From: Morganella morganii
GTDB lineage: Bacteria; Pseudomonadota; Gammaproteobacteria; Enterobacterales; Enterobacteriaceae
Assembly: GCF_003996855.1 (NCBI RefSeq)
Contig: NZ_NRQY01000002.1
Coordinates: 261,685-325,684 of the forward strand
DNA: 64,000 nt
Reading direction: 5' to 3'
Shown here: positions 36,871 through 50,015 of the stretch, piece after piece
Layout: every line of letters starts with the position of its first letter
How positions within the stretch are numbered: position 1 is the first letter of the stretch
Notes under the pieces: model-generated
What the model saw: the letters and a program-made list of their open reading frames with translations, nothing else
What the model was told of the DNA's origin: nothing
The model's database searches: none
Program-made: the position numbers and the translations under genes

Positions 36871-38802
36871 TCAGGCATTGTTACTGCTGTTGCTGCTGCG
36901 GCGGCGCGGAGCAGCACTGCCGCCCTCATCGCGGCGGAAGCTGCGGCGCTCACCATTACCACGATCTCCCGCCGGACGATCAGAACCACCTTCACGACGA
37001 TTTCCGCCACCGAAACTACGGCCGCCATTACCACCACGGTCATTACCACCGCTGCGGCGCTCACGGTTAAACGGCTTCGCATCACCGACTAATGTCATGT
37101 TCATTGGCTTGTTCATCACACGGGTACGGGTGAAGTGCTGTAACAAATCAGTCGGCATACCTTTCGGTAATTCGATAGTTGAGTGGGTATCAAACAGTTT
37201 GATGTTACCGATGTAACGGCTGTTGATATCCCCTTCGTTGGCAATCGCACCCACAATGTGACGGACTTCAACACCATCAGTACGGCCCACTTCAATGCGG
37301 TACAGTTCCATATCACCTACGTCACGGCGTTCACGGCGCGGTTCAGAACCACGCTCCGGACGATCACCGAAACGACTATTACGATCATTACGGTCGTTAC
37401 GGTCGTTGCGGTCATTACGGCGACGATCATCACGGTCATTGAACTCGCGGCGCGGACGGCGCGGTGCATCTGCCGGCAGGATCAGCTTGCGCTCACCTTC
37501 TGCCATTTTCAGCAGTACGGCGGCCAGCGTTTCCATATCGATACCTTCTTCTTCACCATTTTCTGGTGCGAGTTTTTTCAGCAAAGCACGATATTGATCC
37601 AGATTGCTGCTTTCCATTTCTGCATGGATAGTGGCAGCAAATTTTTCCTGACGGCGCTGACTGATCATCTCTGCATCCGGTAATTCTACCTCAGGGATGG
37701 TCAGTTTCATGGTGCGTTCGATGTTACGCAGCAGGCGGCGTTCGCGGTTTTCCACAAACAGCAGTGCGCGACCCGCACGACCCGCGCGACCGGTACGGCC
37801 GATACGGTGAACGTAGGATTCCGCATCCATCGGGATATCGTAGTTAACAACCAGGCTGATACGCTCAACATCCAGACCACGGGCAGCAACGTCTGTTGCA
37901 ATCAGGATATCCAGGCGGCCGTCTTTCAGGCGCTCCAGAGTCTGTTCACGCAGTGCCTGGTTCATGTCACCGTTCAGTGCCGCGCTGTTGTAACCGTTAC
38001 GCTCCAGGCTTTCTGCCACTTCCAGCGTCGCGTTTTTGGTACGGACGAAAATAATCGCCGCATCAAAATCTTCCGCTTCCAGGAAACGAACCAGTGCTTC
38101 GCTCTTACGTGCGCCGTAAGCAGTCCAGTAGCTCTGGCTGATGTCCGGACGGGTAGTCACGCTGCTCTGAATCCGCACTTCCTGCGGATCTTTCATGAAA
38201 CGACGGGTAATGCGGCGGATAGCTTCCGGCATGGTTGCAGAGAACAGCGCAGTCTGGTGATTCGCCGGGATCTGACTCATGATGGTTTCAACGTCTTCGA
38301 TGAAGCCCATACGCAGCATTTCATCTGCTTCGTCCAGGACGAGGCCTTTCAGGTTGGATAAATCCAGGGTGCCGCGTTTTAAGTGATCCAGCAGACGGCC
38401 CGGAGTCCCGACAACCACCTGTGGTCCCTGACGCAGAGCACGTAACTGGACGTCATAACGCTGACCGCCGTACAGGGCGACCACATTCACGTTACGCATA
38501 TGTTTGGAGAAATCAGTACAGGCTTCCGCAACCTGAACCGCTAATTCGCGGGTCGGTGCCAGCACCAGAATCTGTGGTGCTCTCAGGTTCGGATCAATAT
38601 TGTTCAGTAACGGCAGGCCGAATGCCGCCGTTTTACCGCTACCCGTCTGTGCCATACCCAGGACATCACGTCCGGCGAGCAGGTGCGGAATACATTGTTG
38701 CTGGATCGGGGACGGCTTTTCGTAGCCCAGGTCGTCCAGTGCAGTCAAAATATCAGCTGATAAACCAATGTCAGCAAAAGAGATTTCAGTCTCAGTGGTC
38801 AT
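36871..38802 (-). CDS. deaD: DeaD (CsdA), cold-shock DEAD-box RNA helicase
   Basis: DeaD unwinds structured RNA in ribosome assembly and mRNA decay at low temperature. The 643-residue protein has Walker A AQTGSGKT, the DEAD box in [12 protein letters not shown] in ALFSATMP, and [13 protein letters not shown]; an RNA-binding DbpA-like domain follows ([11 protein letters not shown]). The C-terminal tail is rich in Arg, Gly and Ser. A tandem Asn-Asp-Arg repeat lies near residue 465-478. The start MTTETEISF at 38802 matches the family N-terminus; upstream in-frame ATGs at 38817 and 38847 are less likely. A gap of 173 bp separates it from nlpI, space for a long cold-shock leader. Confidence 0.96.
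   Translation of the reverse strand: MTTETEISFADIGLSADILTALDDLGYEKPSPIQQQCIPHLLAGRDVLGMAQTGSGKTAAFGLPLLNNIDPNLRAPQILVLAPTRELAVQVAEACTDFSKHMRNVNVVALYGGQRYDVQLRALRQGPQVVVGTPGRLLDHLKRGTLDLSNLKGLVLDEADEMLRMGFIEDVETIMSQIPANHQTALFSATMPEAIRRITRRFMKDPQEVRIQSSVTTRPDISQSYWTAYGARKSEALVRFLEAEDFDAAIIFVRTKNATLEVAESLERNGYNSAALNGDMNQALREQTLERLKDGRLDILIATDVAARGLDVERISLVVNYDIPMDAESYVHRIGRTGRAGRAGRALLFVENRERRLLRNIERTMKLTIPEVELPDAEMISQRRQEKFAATIHAEMESSNLDQYRALLKKLAPENGEEEGIDMETLAAVLLKMAEGERKLILPADAPRRPRREFNDRDDRRRNDRNDRNDRNDRNSRFGDRPERGSEPRRERRDVGDMELYRIEVGRTDGVEVRHIVGAIANEGDINSRYIGNIKLFDTHSTIELPKGMPTDLLQHFTRTRVMNKPMNMTLVGDAKPFNRERRSGGNDRGGNGGRSFGGGNRREGGSDRPAGDRGNGERRSFRRDEGGSAAPRRRSSNSSNNA
37378..37419 (-). 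repeat. 9-bp tandem repeat inside deaD
   Basis: The unit AAYGAYCGY (Asn-Asp-Arg) is repeated four times and followed by a partial copy (Asn-Ser-Arg). Because the unit is a multiple of three, copy-number change would alter tail length without breaking the frame. Confidence 0.8.
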
Positions 38803-38975
38803 GTAAAGGTGCCTCATACAAAATGGCGGCCAGTCTACACAACCCATCAGAAAGCATGTCGGTTGTTTTCATTTAAAAGTGTGAACTGGCTCAAATAAAA
38901 TTATAAAACGAACAAAACATCCCCCCATCACTTCCGCGATGGTGAAAAATTAACGGGTTGAAGTGTGTTCGTCAG

Positions 38976-39863
38976 CTATTGTGGATCTGAATCCGTCAGG
39001 TCCTGTTCTTCATCACCTAACAGAGCTAATTCCAACAATGCGTAGCGGTGCTCAACGAAATTGTGTGCGTTGTTGGCAACCGTCAGCTTGAACAGCGTTT
39101 CAGCGCTGTCCGTATCCCCCAGACTCAGGTAGTATTTACCTAAATAGAAGTAGGTTTCACTGAGATGTTCAGCGAGCGAAGTGTTATCCGTTGAGAATTC
39201 CTTCAGCCGATCAAGCAGTGTCTTTTCACTGATGTCGCCGAGATAGAATTCAGCAATATTCCAGCCCCATTGTCCGCCTTTCGCCTGCTGATAGCGCTGA
39301 CGTAAATCGGTCAGTGCTTTCTTCGGATCTATCTCTTTGTCGACGAGATAAAGCCACAGCGAGCGGAACGGATCGTTTGGATCATCCTGATAAAACGCCA
39401 GCAAATCATCCCGCGCCACCGGATACCTGCCCCCGTAATACAGGGCAATACCGCGGTTCATACGCGCGTAGTTATAAGTTGGATCAAGCTCTAATACAGA
39501 ATCATACGCTTCATAGGCAGCATCAAAGTTGCCTGCCTGCGTAAAATAAATGCCCAGGTAATTAAATATTTCCGGAATATCCGGACGCATCGATAACGCA
39601 ACAGTAAAATCGTTACGTGCCAATGCACGCAATCCGAGGCTGTCGTACAACACACCACGCTGATAAAGCAGCTGGGCGTACTCATCCTCAGTTAATGACC
39701 GGCTTGCCAGTATTTGTTCCATTCGGGCGAGGATCACTTCCTGCTGTAATGATGGTTGCAGGGGTACTGCAAGTAAATCCCCGGAGTGCCAGTTTTTACC
39801 GCTGCTGCATCCTGCGATAAAAATTATAGCTGCAATGCTCCACCAACGCAGAAAAAAATTCAT
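38976..39863 (-). CDS. nlpI: NlpI, TPR lipoprotein and hydrolase adaptor
   Basis: The 295-residue outer-membrane lipoprotein has a signal peptide ending in the lipobox IAGC (Cys19). Tetratricopeptide repeats follow ([44 protein letters not shown]). NlpI brings peptidoglycan endopeptidases such as MepS to the protease Prc. The gene lies between pnp and deaD, as in E. coli. Confidence 0.97.
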   Translation of the reverse strand: MNFFLRWWSIAAIIFIAGCSSGKNWHSGDLLAVPLQPSLQQEVILARMEQILASRSLTEDEYAQLLYQRGVLYDSLGLRALARNDFTVALSMRPDIPEIFNYLGIYFTQAGNFDAAYEAYDSVLELDPTYNYARMNRGIALYYGGRYPVARDDLLAFYQDDPNDPFRSLWLYLVDKEIDPKKALTDLRQRYQQAKGGQWGWNIAEFYLGDISEKTLLDRLKEFSTDNTSLAEHLSETYFYLGKYYLSLGDTDSAETLFKLTVANNAHNFVEHRYALLELALLGDEEQDLTDSDPQ

Positions 39864-39985
39864 TTCCTACTCCCGAAGTCAGATCCCCGAAAGGATAATC
39901 CTCTGACTGACAATAACCGAGTGCATTTTTGCTTTTTTTGCCGAATGGCGCCCTTTTTACAGGACGCCATGCCTTACGTCAAATT

Positions 39986-42142
39986 TTATTCAGCGTTATT
40001 TGCATCAGGGGTTGCATCTGAAGCCGGTGCAGCATCCTGACTGACCGCTTCTTTCATGCTCAGGCGGATACGACCCTGACGGTCGATTTCCAGTACCTTG
40101 ACCGGTACTTCCTGTCCCATTTCCAGATAATCTGACACTTTTTCAACGCGTTTGTCGGCGATCTGAGAAATATGCACCAGACCTTCTTTACCGCCGCCGA
40201 TAGCCACGAAAGCACCGAAATCAACGATACGGACAACTTTACCGTTATAGATACGGCCGACTTCAACTTCTGCGGTGATCTCTTCGATACGGCGGATAGC
40301 CATTTTCGCTTTATCACTGTCAGTCGCAGCAATCTTCACAGTACCGTCATCTTCGATTTCGATAGTGGTGCCGGTTTCTTCGGTCAGGGCACGGATCACA
40401 GAACCGCCTTTACCGATAACGTCTTTGATCTTATCCGGATTGATACGGATGGTATGGATGCGCGGTGCAAACTCAGAGATATCAGCACGTGGTGAATTGA
40501 TAGCCTGTTCCATTACGCCCAGGATGTGCAGACGCGCACCTTTGGCCTGGTTCAGAGCCGCCTGCATGATTTCGCTGGTGATACCTTCAATTTTGATATC
40601 CATTTGCAGGGCGCTGATACCGTCACGGCTGCCCGCTACTTTAAAGTCCATATCGCCGAGGTGATCTTCATCACCCAGGATATCAGACAGAACCACGTAT
40701 TTATCGCCTTCTTTCACCAGACCCATCGCGATACCGGCAACGGCTGATTTCACAGGAACACCTGCATCCATCAGTGCCAGAGATGCACCACAGACTGACG
40801 CCATAGAAGAAGAACCGTTGGATTCAGTGATTTCTGAAACCACACGCACGGTGTACGGGAATTCTTCCTGAGATGGCATCACTGCCAGCACACCACGTTT
40901 TGCCAGACGGCCGTGGCCGATTTCGCGGCGTTTTGGTGAACCGACCATACCGGTTTCACCCACGCAATACGGAGGAAAGTTGTAGTGGAACAGGAAGGTG
41001 TCAGTGACTTCACCCATCACCTGATCCAGTGTCTGTGCATCACGGGCAGTACCCAGTGTTGCTGTTACCAGCGCCTGAGTTTCACCACGGGTGAACAGAG
41101 CAGAACCATGCGTACGCGGCAGAACACCGGTGCGGACATCCAGTGCACGAACCATGTCTTTTTCACGGCCGTCGATACGCGGCTCACCGTCCAGTACACG
41201 GGTACGGACAACAGATTTTTCAACCGCAGACAGGATGTCGCCGATTTCATGTTTCAGTTCGCCGGTCAGCTCTTCGCCGCGTGCAGCAAATTCAGCTTCC
41301 AGTGCGCTGATGGTTGCATCTTTAATGATATCAACCTGCGCATAACGATCCTGTTTCTCAGTGATACGGTAAGCATCACCCAGGGCTTTTTCAGCCAGCT
41401 CAGCCACGCGATCATGCAGAGTCTGATTAACAGGCTCCGGCTGCCAGTCCCATTTAGGTTTGCCGGCTTCAGCCGCCAGTGCGTTGATATTCTCGATAAC
41501 AATCTGCTGCTGCTCGTGGCCGAACACGACCGCACCCAGCATTTGTTCTTCAGTCAGCAGTTCAGCTTCTGATTCAACCATCAGAACCGCGCCTTTGGTA
41601 CCGGCAACAACCAGATTCAGTTTGCTGACGTCTAATTCGTCAGTTGTCGGGTTCAGAACATACTGGTCATTGATGAAGCCGACACGGACTGCACCAATCG
41701 GTCCGTTAAACGGAATACCGGACAGCGCCAGTGCCGCTGAGGCACCAATCATTGCCACGATATCTGGGTTAATCTGCGGGTTCACAGAAACAACGGTTGC
41801 GATGATCTGAACTTCGTTCAGGAAACCTTCCGGGAACAGCGGACGTAACGGACGGTCAATCAGACGCGCGATCAGGGTTTCGCCTTCGCCCGGACGGCCT
41901 TCACGACGGAAGAAGCTCCCCGGAATACGGCCGGCAGCGTAAGTACGCTCCTGATAGTTTACGGTCAGCGGGAAGAAATCCTGGCCCGGTTTCATTTTTT
42001 TCTGGCCGACAACGGTAACGAATACCGCGGTGTCGTCCATGTTAACCATTACAGCTGCTGTCGCCTGACGGGCCATCATGCCGGTTTCAATAGTGACAGT
42101 GTGCTGACCATACTGGAATTTACGGATTGTCGGATTTAACAA
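39986..42142 (-). CDS. pnp: Polynucleotide phosphorylase
   Basis: PNPase degrades RNA 3' to 5' using phosphate and is part of the degradosome. The 718-residue protein has two RNase PH domains, then a KH domain ([18 protein letters not shown]) and an S1 domain ([20 protein letters not shown]), ending in an Ala/Asp-rich tail. It follows rpsO with a terminator between them. The 226-bp leader to rpsO contains inverted repeats that could serve as the RNase III processing site known for pnp autoregulation. Confidence 0.98.
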   Translation of the reverse strand: MLNPTIRKFQYGQHTVTIETGMMARQATAAVMVNMDDTAVFVTVVGQKKMKPGQDFFPLTVNYQERTYAAGRIPGSFFRREGRPGEGETLIARLIDRPLRPLFPEGFLNEVQIIATVVSVNPQINPDIVAMIGASAALALSGIPFNGPIGAVRVGFINDQYVLNPTTDELDVSKLNLVVAGTKGAVLMVESEAELLTEEQMLGAVVFGHEQQQIVIENINALAAEAGKPKWDWQPEPVNQTLHDRVAELAEKALGDAYRITEKQDRYAQVDIIKDATISALEAEFAARGEELTGELKHEIGDILSAVEKSVVRTRVLDGEPRIDGREKDMVRALDVRTGVLPRTHGSALFTRGETQALVTATLGTARDAQTLDQVMGEVTDTFLFHYNFPPYCVGETGMVGSPKRREIGHGRLAKRGVLAVMPSQEEFPYTVRVVSEITESNGSSSMASVCGASLALMDAGVPVKSAVAGIAMGLVKEGDKYVVLSDILGDEDHLGDMDFKVAGSRDGISALQMDIKIEGITSEIMQAALNQAKGARLHILGVMEQAINSPRADISEFAPRIHTIRINPDKIKDVIGKGGSVIRALTEETGTTIEIEDDGTVKIAATDSDKAKMAIRRIEEITAEVEVGRIYNGKVVRIVDFGAFVAIGGGKEGLVHISQIADKRVEKVSDYLEMGQEVPVKVLEIDRQGRIRLSMKEAVSQDAAPASDATPDANNAE

Positions 42143-42326
42143 AATAATATCCTTCTGGGTCTCTCACCCCGGCTGGGGTAAGTAGTGAAATGGTTCCTTC
42201 AGATACATCCTCGCGACTAATGACAACCTTTTCCTTCTGCCGGAAAGTGCTCTCATTAGCCGCGCGAATAGCTGTACCGAAGAATCGTTATTATTGCGGC
42301 AACAGCTCAATATGCCGCATTCAGAA

Positions 42327-42349
42327 GAAAAGGGGCCGTCGGCCCCTTT
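42327..42349 (-). terminator. rpsO terminator (rpsO-pnp intergenic)
   Basis: A 9-bp stem (AAAGGGGCC/GGCCCCTTT, 3-nt loop) followed by a short T-run lies 20 nt after rpsO. In E. coli this kind of leaky terminator lets part of the transcription reach pnp. Confidence 0.8.
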
Positions 42350-42368
42350 CCACTGAAACTTGTCTGAA

Positions 42369-42638
42369 TCAGCGACGCAGGCCCAGACGCTCAAGAATTG
42401 AGGTGTAGCTTGCTAAATCTTTGCCTTTCAGATAGTTCAGGAGCTTACGACGCTGAGCTACCATGCGCAGCAGACCACGACGGCTGTGGTGATCTTTTTT
42501 GTGCTCAGAAAAGTGACCTTGCAGGTGATTGATCTGTGCAGTCAGCAGCGCGATCTGAACTTCGCTTGAACCGGTGTCGTTTTCGCCACGACCGAAATCA
42601 GCGACAATTTTCGCTTTCGCTTCAGTGCTTAGAGACAT
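42369..42638 (-). CDS. rpsO: 30S ribosomal protein S15
   Basis: The 89-residue S15 binds 16S rRNA early in 30S assembly. It has family motifs ([42 protein letters not shown]) and the standard length. It follows truB after 122 nt, enough for its own promoter and the translational operator known in this family. Confidence 0.98.
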   Translation of the reverse strand: MSLSTEAKAKIVADFGRGENDTGSSEVQIALLTAQINHLQGHFSEHKKDHHSRRGLLRMVAQRRKLLNYLKGKDLASYTSILERLGLRR

Positions 42639-42760
42639 AATAGAACTCCAAAATATACTTTGATTAATAAAAATGAGTGCCGATCTCTAATTCAGCATCT
42701 CAGGGAAATTGCCGCGTTATTCTACGCCGCCTGCGCCCTGAACGCAAGATGCGGCAGCGC

Positions 42761-43705
42761 TTATTCCGTGTATTCCACAACAAGGCGGCGCGGTGCCACC
42801 AGCCCGTCATCACTGATCACGGCAAGGCCGATGAAGTGTGCGTCATCACCCTGCGTTACACGGGTTAATGTCTGCGGTGCCAGGTCGTGCGGTGCCCGTA
42901 CCGGCTGCCCCAGCTTAAAATACCCGGCGGTCACGTCCGTCAGATTTACCTGCGGGAAATGTGACACGGCGGTATCCATCGGCAGTAACAACGGGTCCAG
43001 TGCGGTTTCAGGCGGTGTTTCTGATTCATCCGCCACCCGGCGCATTTCCTGAAGCTGCTCCAGCGTCACCATCCGTTCTGACGGATAAGCAGCCACCTGC
43101 AACCGGCGCAGCATGGTCACATGTGCCCCGCAGCCGAGTTTTTCACCAAGATCATCAATGATAGTGCGGATATAAGTGCCTTTCGAACAGTGAATCTCCA
43201 GCTCCAGTTTATCCTCTTCATGGCGGATAAACAGCAGTTCATACACGGTGATCGGGCGGGCTTCCCGCTCTATTGTGATGCCTTTGCGGGCATATTCGTA
43301 CAGCGGACGTCCCTGATGCTTGAGCGCGGAATACATGGACGGCACCTGTAAGGTATCGCCTCTGAATGACTCCAGGGCAGCCGCAAGCTGTTCCGCCGTG
43401 AATGCCACAGGGCGCTCACTGATCACCTCACCCTGCGAGTCTGAGGTGTCTGTACGCTGTCCCAGACGGGCAATCACACGGTAACGTTTGTCGGAATCCA
43501 GCAGGAACTGTGAAAACTTGGTCGCTTCACCGAGGCAGACCGGCAGCATACCGGTCGCCAGCGGGTCAAGCGCGCCGGTGTGACCGGCTTTAGCGGCATT
43601 AAACAGACGGCGGACCTTCTGTAATGCATCATTGGATGAAATGTCCTGCGGTTTGTCCAGCAGCACAATGCCGTTGATATTACGGCCACGACGACGGCGT
43701 GCCAT
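42761..43705 (-). CDS. truB: tRNA pseudouridine-55 synthase
   Basis: TruB makes pseudouridine 55 in the T-loop of tRNAs. The 314-residue product has the catalytic Asp47 in [16 protein letters not shown] domain forms the C-terminus. Its ATG at 43705 shares a base with the rbfA stop (TGATG), implying coupling; a TTG one codon upstream is also in frame but is less likely. Confidence 0.97.
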   Translation of the reverse strand: MARRRRGRNINGIVLLDKPQDISSNDALQKVRRLFNAAKAGHTGALDPLATGMLPVCLGEATKFSQFLLDSDKRYRVIARLGQRTDTSDSQGEVISERPVAFTAEQLAAALESFRGDTLQVPSMYSALKHQGRPLYEYARKGITIEREARPITVYELLFIRHEEDKLELEIHCSKGTYIRTIIDDLGEKLGCGAHVTMLRRLQVAAYPSERMVTLEQLQEMRRVADESETPPETALDPLLLPMDTAVSHFPQVNLTDVTAGYFKLGQPVRAPHDLAPQTLTRVTQGDDAHFIGLAVISDDGLVAPRRLVVEYTE

Positions 43706-44115
43706 CAATTACCCTCTTTGTCGTCCGCAGATTTACGCATATCCTGGTCGTGTTTGATCACATCAGACACCAAGTTGGACATACGCATCCCTTCGACCAG
43801 AGAACTGTCATACTCAAATTTCAGTTCCGGGATAATGCGCAAACGCATCTCTTTCCCTAACAGGGAACGGATGTAGCCGGAAATATCATTTAATACTTTG
43901 ATACCTGTTTTCACCTGCTCCGAATTATGGTCTTCGTCCATAAAGTTCAGAAAGGTGACAAATACCGTGGCATAGGCCATATCGCGGGATAAATCCACAC
44001 CCGATACGGTTACCATACCCACACGGGGATCTTTAATTTCACGTTGCAGGATAATCGCAATTTCTTTCTGAATTTCCTGTGAAACGCGCTGAGTACGGCT
44101 GAATTCTCGTGCCAT
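43705..44115 (-). CDS. rbfA: Ribosome-binding factor A
   Basis: RbfA helps the late maturation of 30S subunits and is important in the cold. The 136-residue protein has the KH-type fold typical of the family ([24 protein letters not shown]). It lies between infB and truB in the conserved operon. Confidence 0.97.
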   Translation of the reverse strand: MAREFSRTQRVSQEIQKEIAIILQREIKDPRVGMVTVSGVDLSRDMAYATVFVTFLNFMDEDHNSEQVKTGIKVLNDISGYIRSLLGKEMRLRIIPELKFEYDSSLVEGMRMSNLVSDVIKHDQDMRKSADDKEGN

Positions 44116-44187
44116 AGTTTCTCTCCTGAAAATTCGGGGGGCCAGAAGCCCCCCAATTATATCATGTTATGTCATACCGTCAGGTGA

Positions 44188-46920
44188 TCAGATAGTACGT
44201 TTAACTTCAATCACCTGGAAGACTTCAATCATGTCGCCCGGGCGGACATCATTGTAGTTCTTGACACCGATACCACATTCCATCCCGTTACGGACTTCAG
44301 CAACGTCATCTTTGAAGCGGCGCAGAGATTCCAGCTCACCTTCATAGATAACCACGTTGTCACGCAGAACGCGGATAGGGTTGTTACGTTTGATAGTCCC
44401 TTCCGTCACCATACAACCGGCGATGGCACCGAATTTCGGTGAACGGAACACATCACGGACTTCTGCCAGACCCATGATTTCCTGTTTGTACTCAGGTTCC
44501 AGCATCCCGCTCATTGCCTGTTTGATTTCATCAATCAGGCTGTAGATAACGGAGTAGTAACGCAGATCCACGCTCTCGCTTTCGATAACACGGCGTGCAG
44601 ACGCATCCGCACGGACGTTGAAGCCGAGGATGATGGCGTTTGATGCCGCAGCCAGAGTGGCGTCAGTTTCAGTGATACCACCCACACCGGAACCGATGAT
44701 TTTCACTTTGACTTCGTCAGTCGACAGTTTCATCAGCGAGTCGGTGATAGCTTCACAGGTACCCTGCACATCGGTCTTCAGAACGATGTTCAGTTCAGAA
44801 ACCTTACCGCTTTCCATGTTGGCAAACATGTTTTCCAGTTTGGATTTCTGCTGACGTGCCAGTTTCACATCACGGAATTTACCCTGACGATAGAGTGCCA
44901 CTTCACGGGCTTTCTTCTCGTCACGGACAACTGTTGCTTCGTCACCGGCAGACGGTACGTTGGACAGACCCAGGATTTCCACCGGCATGGACGGACCCGC
45001 TTCGGTGACATCTTTACCCAGCTCGTTACGCATCGCACGGATACGGCCGTATTCAAAGCCGCACAGGACGATATCGCCTTTGTTCAGTGTACCGCTCTGT
45101 ACCAGGATAGTTGCAACCGGACCACGGCCTTTATCGAGGTAAGATTCGATAACCACACCGCTTGCCATACCCGCACGTACTGCTTTCAGTTCGAGAACTT
45201 CAGCCTGGAGCAGGATAGCGTCGAGCAGCTCGTCGATACCGATACCTTTCTTCGCGGAAACGCTGATGAACTGAGTCTCACCGCCCCACTCTTCAGAGAG
45301 GATACCGTACTGAGACAGTTCATTACGAACGCGATCCGGGTCTGCTTCCGGTTTATCAATTTTGTTCACCGCAACCACAACCGGCACACCGGCTGCTTTC
45401 GCATGCTGGATAGCTTCGATAGTCTGCGGCATCACGCCATCATCCGCTGCAACCACCAGAACAACGATATCCGTTGCCTGCGCACCACGGGCACGCATGG
45501 AGGTAAACGCGGCGTGTCCCGGAGTATCCAGGAACGTGATAGCGCCTTTATCGGTGGTCACATGGTACGCACCGATATGCTGGGTAATACCGCCCGCTTC
45601 GCCGGAGGCGACTTTGGTGGAACGGATATAGTCCAGTAATGAGGTTTTACCGTGGTCAACGTGACCCATGATAGTCACAACCGGTGCACGCGGTTCAGCC
45701 TGCGCTTCACCCATATCACGGTCATTCAGGATCGCTTCTTCCAGCTCGTTCTCACGGCGCAGGATAACTTTGTGACCCATTTCTTCGGCAACCAGCTGTG
45801 CGGTTTCCTGGTCAATCACCTGATTGATAGTCGCCATCGCGCCCATCTTCATCATAGTTTTAATGACCTGAGAACCCTTCACTGCCATCTTGTTGGCTAA
45901 CTCACCAACAGTGATGGTTTCACCGATAACCACATCACGGTTAACCGCTGCAACCGGCTTATTAAAGCTCTGCTGAAGTGAGCTGCCTTTACGCTGTTTC
46001 TTACCGCGCGGCAGTTGCGCACGGGCTTCTTCGCGATCGGCTTTCTCGGAATGACGGTTATTTTTCTTCTGACGGACGTTTTTTGCGCCACGGCTGCGGC
46101 CGCGGTTATCGCCTTCAACTTTCGCATCACTTTCATCTTCCGCTTCACGGGCGTGAGCAGAAGTGGTGGTGTGATAATCCGCGCTTTCTGTTTCTTCGCT
46201 GACAGGAGCAGACCATTTCTCGCCGTTTTCTTCGGCCAGACGGCGTGCTTCTTCCGCTGTACGTTTTACTTCAGCTTCAAGTTTGCGCTGCTGTTCTTCT
46301 TCAGCTTTGCGTTTGATTTCAGCGGCTTCGGCTTCGCGACGCACTTTTTCGCTGTTTTCCCGGGTATCGGCCGGGGCTGATTTCGCTTTATTTTCTTTCA
46401 CGTTATTCTTTTCCGCTGCTTCACGCTTAGCCGGTTCTGCCGCTTGTTCAGTTACTTTCGCTGCTGCCGCTTCGCGTTTTGCCTTTTCTTCAGCCTCACG
46501 TTTGGCTTGCGCCTCTTGTCTGGCTTTTTCTTCGGCTTCACGACGGGCCTGCTCTTCAGCTTCGCGTCTTGCCTGCTCTTCCGCTTCACGCTGTGCCTGC
46601 TCTTCCGCGGCTTTTGCCTGTTCAGTGGCATCGCGGTTTACATATGTGCGTTTTTTGCGGACTTCAATATTAACCGATTTACTCTTGCCACCGGTTACCG
46701 GAACACTCAGCGTACTGCGAGTTTTGCGCTGAAGTGTTAATTTACCCGGCTGACTTGCCCCGCCTTGTTCGCGGTTCAGATGGGCCAGCAGGGCCTCTTT
46801 TTCTTGCTGGGAAACGTTATCAGACGCCGTTTTTTGGATGCCGGCATCAGCAAACTGCTGTACCAGGCGCTCTACGGAAGTCTGAATTTCGTCTGCCAGT
46901 GATTTTACCGATTCTGTCAT
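44188..46920 (-). CDS. infB: Translation initiation factor IF-2
   Basis: IF-2 is the GTPase that places initiator tRNA on the ribosome. The 910-residue protein has the N1 domain, a long Glu/Ala/Arg-rich linker (about residues 105-235) built of repeats such as EEQARREA, and the G domain with GHVDHGKT (about residue 419). Domains C1 and C2 follow, ending EVKRTI. It is about 20 residues longer than the E. coli protein, the difference falling in the repeat-rich linker. Internal starts may give the shorter isoforms, but I cannot fix their positions. Confidence 0.98.
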   Translation of the reverse strand: MTESVKSLADEIQTSVERLVQQFADAGIQKTASDNVSQQEKEALLAHLNREQGGASQPGKLTLQRKTRSTLSVPVTGGKSKSVNIEVRKKRTYVNRDATEQAKAAEEQAQREAEEQARREAEEQARREAEEKARQEAQAKREAEEKAKREAAAAKVTEQAAEPAKREAAEKNNVKENKAKSAPADTRENSEKVRREAEAAEIKRKAEEEQQRKLEAEVKRTAEEARRLAEENGEKWSAPVSEETESADYHTTTSAHAREAEDESDAKVEGDNRGRSRGAKNVRQKKNNRHSEKADREEARAQLPRGKKQRKGSSLQQSFNKPVAAVNRDVVIGETITVGELANKMAVKGSQVIKTMMKMGAMATINQVIDQETAQLVAEEMGHKVILRRENELEEAILNDRDMGEAQAEPRAPVVTIMGHVDHGKTSLLDYIRSTKVASGEAGGITQHIGAYHVTTDKGAITFLDTPGHAAFTSMRARGAQATDIVVLVVAADDGVMPQTIEAIQHAKAAGVPVVVAVNKIDKPEADPDRVRNELSQYGILSEEWGGETQFISVSAKKGIGIDELLDAILLQAEVLELKAVRAGMASGVVIESYLDKGRGPVATILVQSGTLNKGDIVLCGFEYGRIRAMRNELGKDVTEAGPSMPVEILGLSNVPSAGDEATVVRDEKKAREVALYRQGKFRDVKLARQQKSKLENMFANMESGKVSELNIVLKTDVQGTCEAITDSLMKLSTDEVKVKIIGSGVGGITETDATLAAASNAIILGFNVRADASARRVIESESVDLRYYSVIYSLIDEIKQAMSGMLEPEYKQEIMGLAEVRDVFRSPKFGAIAGCMVTEGTIKRNNPIRVLRDNVVIYEGELESLRRFKDDVAEVRNGMECGIGVKNYNDVRPGDMIEVFQVIEVKRTI

Positions 46921-46941
46921 GCTGCTCCTTCCCGCTACAAA

Positions 46942-48474
<1,533 letters not shown>

Positions 48475-48479
48475 TTATA

Positions 48480-48932
48480 TTAAAAGTGGGGTACCAGGTT
48501 AGCTTTCTGGATGTTGCCAAGTGCGAACACTTCGTCTTTGCCATCCACTGTAACCGTGATCATTTCACCGTCAACGGCTTTGATAATACCCTGCCATCTG
48601 CGACGGTTCTGCATTGCGATTCGTAAAGTCAGTGAGACTTCCTCACCGGTAAACCGCTGATAATGTTCAGCCGTAAATAACGGTCGCTCCATACCCGGAG
48701 ATGAAACCTCAAGGTTATAAACGGTCGTAATAGGATCTTCAACATCAAGAACGGCACTGACCTGGTGGCTCACGTCCGCGCAATCATCAACAGTGATACC
48801 CTCTTCACTATCAATAAAAATACGCAGTGTTGACACGCGGCCGCGGATAAACTCCACGCCGACAAGCTCAAAACCGAGTGCTTCGACAGGTGCAGTGACC
48901 ATCTCTGTTAATTTCTGCTCTAATGTGGACAA
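48480..48932 (-). CDS. rimP: Ribosome maturation factor RimP
   Basis: RimP acts in early 30S assembly. The core ([21 protein letters not shown] through [10 protein letters not shown]) matches E. coli RimP, which has 150 residues. A TTG start at 48932 after GGGGGTGG gives exactly 150. The longer open frame to 49064 runs over two terminator hairpins and almost into the tRNA and is rejected. It is the first protein gene of the operon after tRNA-fMet. Confidence 0.93.
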   Translation of the reverse strand: MSTLEQKLTEMVTAPVEALGFELVGVEFIRGRVSTLRIFIDSEEGITVDDCADVSHQVSAVLDVEDPITTVYNLEVSSPGMERPLFTAEHYQRFTGEEVSLTLRIAMQNRRRWQGIIKAVDGEMITVTVDGKDEVFALGNIQKANLVPHF

Positions 48933-48948
48933 GACCACCCCCGGGACA

Positions 48949-48969
48949 TAAAAAAAGGGCATAACGCCC
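48949..48969 (-). terminator. Second terminator between tRNA-fMet and rimP
   Basis: GGGC-N5-GCCC on the minus strand is followed by seven T residues, 17 nt before rimP. Together with the first hairpin it forms a tandem attenuator. Confidence 0.65.
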
Positions 48970-48991
48970 AGTATCTCTGTTGACTGATAAC

Positions 48992-49015
48992 AAAAAACCC
49001 CGAAATTTCGGGGCT
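48992..49015 (-). terminator. First terminator after tRNA-fMet
   Basis: AAAGCCCCGAAATTTCGGGG followed by a T-run makes a strong terminator on the minus strand. Readthrough is needed for rimP-nusA-infB if they share the tRNA promoter, as in the E. coli metY operon. Confidence 0.85.
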
Positions 49016-49127
49016 TTATGCAACTGGACCCTGTGTACATCACACTTCTTAATCTTTTTTCCAAATCAGGGATAACGTAAGAGTTGTTGATACAATCAAC
49101 ATTGGAAAAAACGATTTGTTATAAGAA

Positions 49128-49204
<77 letters not shown>

Positions 49205-49262
49205 GTTCGAAACGTGAAAAATTCTACGCTGATCACCTGCAAAACGCAAGTGTGAAACTAAA

Positions 49263-49352
49263 TGGTGCCGAGGACGGGACTTGAACCCGTACGCCCGTTT
49301 TGTAGGCACTACCACCTCAAGGTAGCGTGTATACCAATTTCACCACCTCGGC
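49263..49352 (-). tRNA. leuU: tRNA-Leu, anticodon GAG
   Basis: A 90-nt class II tRNA with acceptor stem GCCGAGG/CCTCGGC, anticodon loop TTGAGGT (anticodon GAG), a long variable arm and encoded CCA. It is three nucleotides longer than E. coli leuU in the variable arm. It sits between secG and metY, as in E. coli. Confidence 0.97.
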
Positions 49353-49432
49353 ACTGAACTGCTCTTTTTTACGAAACTGACTGATGGTGTGTATCAATCC
49401 CGTTTAAAACTTTTACTTCAGACTTGCAACAA

Positions 49433-49771
49433 TCAGCGCGGAATATCGCTGTTAGGAGCTGCTGGTGCTGCGGGAACATCTGTTTTCTGTTCTGTCTGCA
49501 CCGGCTGAGCGAGATTATCAAACTTGCTGCCTGTACCGGTTTTATTGCTGGCCATGTTGCCCAGGACTAAACTCAGTACAAAAAACAGTGTTGCTAAAAT
49601 GCCTGTGGTACGGGTCATAAAGTTACCTGAACCCGACGAACCAAACAGTGTTGCAGACGCGCCTGCACCGAACGAAGCACCCATGTCCGCACCTTTCCCC
49701 TGCTGCATTAAGATCATACCTACTAAGGCGATCGCAACAAGTAAGAAAACGACTAAGAGAGCTGTATACAT
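49433..49771 (-). CDS. secG: SecG, preprotein translocase subunit
   Basis: The 112-residue membrane protein has two transmembrane helices (LLVVFLLVAIALVGMILM and TTGILATLFFVLSLVLG) with the GADMGASFGAGAS loop between them, and a Pro/Ala-rich tail. SecG supports SecYE-SecA protein export. The start at 49771 (MYTALLVVF) fits the 110-residue E. coli protein; an extension to 49828 is rejected. Confidence 0.96.
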   Translation of the reverse strand: MYTALLVVFLLVAIALVGMILMQQGKGADMGASFGAGASATLFGSSGSGNFMTRTTGILATLFFVLSLVLGNMASNKTGTGSKFDNLAQPVQTEQKTDVPAAPAAPNSDIPR

Positions 49772-50015
49772 AAACGTGTACCTATTCCTCGTACGGTATA
49801 CCGACTGATTCGGTATCAATCTGCACACTCACCGGTAAAATAAATTACCTTGCTGAGCGGGTCAGAATACTAACCAAACAAACGCGGACACGCAAGTCTA
49901 TTTTAAGCCCGGCGCATCGGTTGCGGAAAAAAACAACAATAAGGGGCGGATTCTGTCAGAGCCGGGGGAAAACCGCAATCAGTTTTTCCGGCTCTGTCAT
50001 TCACATCATAAATAA

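Noticed and set aside
37378..37419. CRISPR-like array from regular repeats
   Set aside because: The repeats are 9 bp, directly adjacent and coding (Asn-Asp-Arg); there are no spacers and no cas genes in the window.
42143..42368. SraG-like small RNA between rpsO and pnp
   Set aside because: E. coli has an sRNA here, but I could not identify a plus-strand promoter with a terminator in this sequence.
48933..49064. N-terminal extension of rimP by 44 codons
   Set aside because: It would translate through two terminator hairpins and has no similarity to RimP; the TTG at 48932 gives exactly the family length.
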